A DNA stretch of 6,244 nucleotides, taken from positions 1-6,244 of the forward strand of contig JBOHBN010000417.1 of the NCBI GenBank assembly GCA_050698355.1. Direction: 5' to 3'. The stretch comes from JBOHBN01 sp050698355. Its GTDB lineage: Bacteria > Actinomycetota > Actinomycetes > Streptosporangiales > WHST01. A program made the translations under genes and the position numbers. A model generated the notes under the pieces. That model was not told where the DNA came from. It saw nothing but the letters and a program-made list of their open reading frames with translations, and ran no database searches. Positions 4,672 through 6,244 of this stretch are shown in pieces; position 1 is the stretch's first letter, and each line of letters opens with the position of its first letter.

Positions 4672-6244
4672 TCAGCGTCGGCGGCCGAAACCGTCGCCGA
4701 CGGTCGCCGCCAGCGTGAGATACGCGTCGCGAGTGCCCGACTTCAGCCGCTCGAGGTCGACCTCGGCCCCCTCCTCGAGATGGGGGTCGTACGGAACGCG
4801 GATCACGGCGTTGGACCGAGACGCGAAGTGTTGCTCCAGGCGGTCCAGGTCGACGGAACTCTTGCTGTTCTCCCGGACGGCCGAGAGCACCACGGTGGCG
4901 GTGCGTACGAGGTCGCCGTATTCGTGGGCCTCCAGCCAGTCGAGGGTCGCGCTCGCGCTCCGCGCGCCGTCGACCGACGGCGAGCTCACGACGACGATCT
5001 GGTTCGCCAGCCGCAGTACCCCACTCATCGCGGAGTGCAACAGACCGGTACCGCAGTCGGTGAGACAGATCGAGTAGAAGTGCTCGAGCACCTGCGCGAC
5101 CGCTTGGTAGTCGGCCTCGCTGAAGGCTTCCGACACCGCCGGGTCACGATCGGAGGCGAGGACCTCCAGCCTGCTGGGCGCCTGGGAGGTGAACGCGCGC
5201 ACATCGGCGTAGCGGTGCACCTCCGACCGCTCGTTCAGCAGGTCGCGTACCGTCGCCGCGGTCTCGAGCCGGACCTTGTCGGAGAGCGTGCCCCGGTCGG
5301 GGTTGGCATCGACGGCGATGGCGCGGTCGCCGCGCAGCGACGCCAGGCAGGAGCCGAGTGCGACAGTGGTCGTCGTCTTGCCGACGCCACCCTTCAGGCT
5401 GAGCACGGCGACACGATGGTGACCGCCCGCCACCGGGGTACGGGCGCGGGCCACGAGCTGACGATGGCGGAGCTCGGCAGGCGACTCACCGGGACGGACG
5501 AGCCCGCCGCTCGCGCGGTAGACAGCGCGCCGCCAGCCGTGCGAAGGCGCCCGGCGCCGGCCACGCAGCAGCGTCTCGGGGCTCAGGCTGTCGGACGTCT
5601 CCGGCTGCGGCGCCGGTTGACCATAGGTCGGCGCCGAACCGTAGGGGGACGATGCCTGGTCAGGGGGCTGCGGAGCCTGGCCGTCCGCTGACGAGCGAAA
5701 CGGTCCGCCGGGGAAGAGAGGAGGCTCGGTGGGGTGGATCTCCGGCCACGGCCCCGCTTCGTAGAGAGGGGCACCCGTGAAAGGCACCTCCGCAGGGGGA
5801 TAGGCGTAAGGCGGGTCGGAGTACGTGGGGGACGCCTGCTCCTCGTGCGGATCGCCGGCGTATGGTTGTGGGTCCGGTGTGTGCGAGGGCGGGTACGGGG
5901 GCGGCTCCGCACGGCCGCGCGGGGGGGCATTGGGGTCGCGCTGGAACGGTCCCGTCCCGTACCCCTGTGGGGCCGGCGACCTGGAGGGATACTGCTGGGC
6001 CTCTGGGGGCTCCTCGGCGTACCCGCGCTGCGGCGACTGTGACTGGTCACTGTCGAACGCGCCACCTTGCGCGGCCCGCTCAGGCTCCTGAGTCTCCCGG
6101 GGCTCCTGACCGTTCTCATACGACCTGGACTCACCCACGAAAGGCGGTTCTCCGGAAAGCGCGGGCGCGCTGTGGAAAAAGGGGGAGGTCTCGGGAGAGA
6201 AGGCGTGCGCACCGGTGTCCCGGTCACCGCCCGCGTCGTCGCCG
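4672..6244 (-). CDS. EspI-like MinD/ParA ATPase with Pro/Gln/Tyr-rich N-terminus (5' end outside window)
   Basis: The C-terminal half is a SIMIBI-class ATPase. Numbering from GTG 6138, it has a deviant Walker A KGGVGKTTT (249-257, signature lysine 249), switch I DANPDRGTL (277-285), a Walker B-like ICLTDCGTG (357-364), and VSSPSVDGARSA (384-395). It ends in GDGFGRRR. The linker GWRRAVYRASGGLVRPGESP (201-220) and overall order match EspI-type proteins of ESX secretion loci, such as M. tuberculosis Rv3876. Those proteins regulate secretion in response to ATP; the same role here is inferred. Residues 1-190 are disordered, rich in Pro, Gln, Tyr and Gly, with PPYPP-type repeats. GTG 6138 is the first possible start inside the window, but 35 more in-frame codons without a stop, GC-ending and of similar composition, run to the edge. 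The gene therefore probably starts outside. No other ESX gene is in view. Confidence 0.85.
   Translation of the reverse strand, partial: GDDAGGDRDTGAHAFSPETSPFFHSAPALSGEPPFVGESRSYENGQEPRETQEPERAAQGGAFDSDQSQSPQRGYAEEPPEAQQYPSRSPAPQGYGTGPFQRDPNAPPRGRAEPPPYPPSHTPDPQPYAGDPHEEQASPTYSDPPYAYPPAEVPFTGAPLYEAGPWPEIHPTEPPLFPGGPFRSSADGQAPQPPDQASSPYGSAPTYGQPAPQPETSDSLSPETLLRGRRRAPSHGWRRAVYRASGGLVRPGESPAELRHRQLVARARTPVAGGHHRVAVLSLKGGVGKTTTTVALGSCLASLRGDRAIAVDANPDRGTLSDKVRLETAATVRDLLNERSEVHRYADVRAFTSQAPSRLEVLASDRDPAVSEAFSEADYQAVAQVLEHFYSICLTDCGTGLLHSAMSGVLRLANQIVVVSSPSVDGARSASATLDWLEAHEYGDLVRTATVVLSAVRENSKSSVDLDRLEQHFASRSNAVIRVPYDPHLEEGAEVDLERLKSGTRDAYLTLAATVGDGFGRRR

Noticed and set aside
3304..5691. A 795-codon open frame on the plus strand
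   Set aside because: It lies opposite the EspI-like ATPase, the YoaK gene and the 85-residue gene. Its translation is an arginine/proline-rich string without domains. Long antisense frames are expected where minus-strand codons nearly always end in G or C.
5583..6227. A 214-codon minus-strand frame overlapping the ATPase N-terminal region
   Set aside because: It is a frame-shifted, Arg/Pro-rich reading of the same low-complexity DNA. The ATPase frame has the recognisable domain and runs through the region.
1..6244. CRISPR array, riboswitch, rRNA or complete insertion sequence
   Set aside because: No regularly spaced repeats, known aptamer cores, rRNA signatures or paired terminal inverted repeats around a transposase were seen. 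Only a probable transposase tail is present at the left edge.

Overview
The window is GC-rich DNA with strong G/C bias at third codon positions, and its genes are typical of a filamentous or related actinobacterium. The clues are a leaderless-looking TetR gene, a long-arm tRNA-Ser without an encoded CCA, and an EspI-like ATPase of type VII (ESX) secretion systems. The genus cannot be fixed from the sequence alone.

Left part (1-1971). A C-terminal tail of a probable transposase enters on the + strand and stops at 100. Facing it is a 396-residue MFS transporter of YbfB/YjiJ type (130-1320, minus strand). It is transcribed divergently from a TetR-family regulator (1384-1971, plus strand). The 63-bp gap between the two starts carries an imperfect inverted repeat whose ends overlap the likely -10 boxes of both genes. 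This is a self-contained regulator/exporter module in which the TetR protein probably represses both genes.

Middle part (1972-3039). No convincing protein gene is present. The stretch holds a cluster of three hairpins (2055-2122), a short direct repeat (2400-2419) and a clear tRNA-Ser(UGA) gene on the minus strand (2533-2622). A weak ORF (2656-2883) lies just upstream of the tRNA. The 3' end of the tRNA faces the transposase/MFS/TetR side, the usual geometry when an element integrates at a tRNA gene. No integrase or duplicated tRNA end is visible, so an island boundary is only a hypothesis.

Right part (3040-6244, all on the minus strand). In transcription order these are: an EspI-like MinD/ParA ATPase with a long Pro/Gln/Tyr-rich N-terminal region, whose reading frame is still open at the window edge; a YoaK/DUF1275 membrane protein broken by one extra base in a G4 run; an 85-residue unknown protein 27 bp further on; and the decayed C-terminal end of a possible SAM-dependent methyltransferase with an in-frame stop.

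Two of the right-hand genes appear damaged and the left end has a transposase tail, so the window looks like a region of turnover next to a tRNA gene. I see no clear new multi-gene system. The points most worth checking are the operator layout, the YoaK frameshift, the true start of the ATPase, and whether the tRNA marks an insertion boundary.
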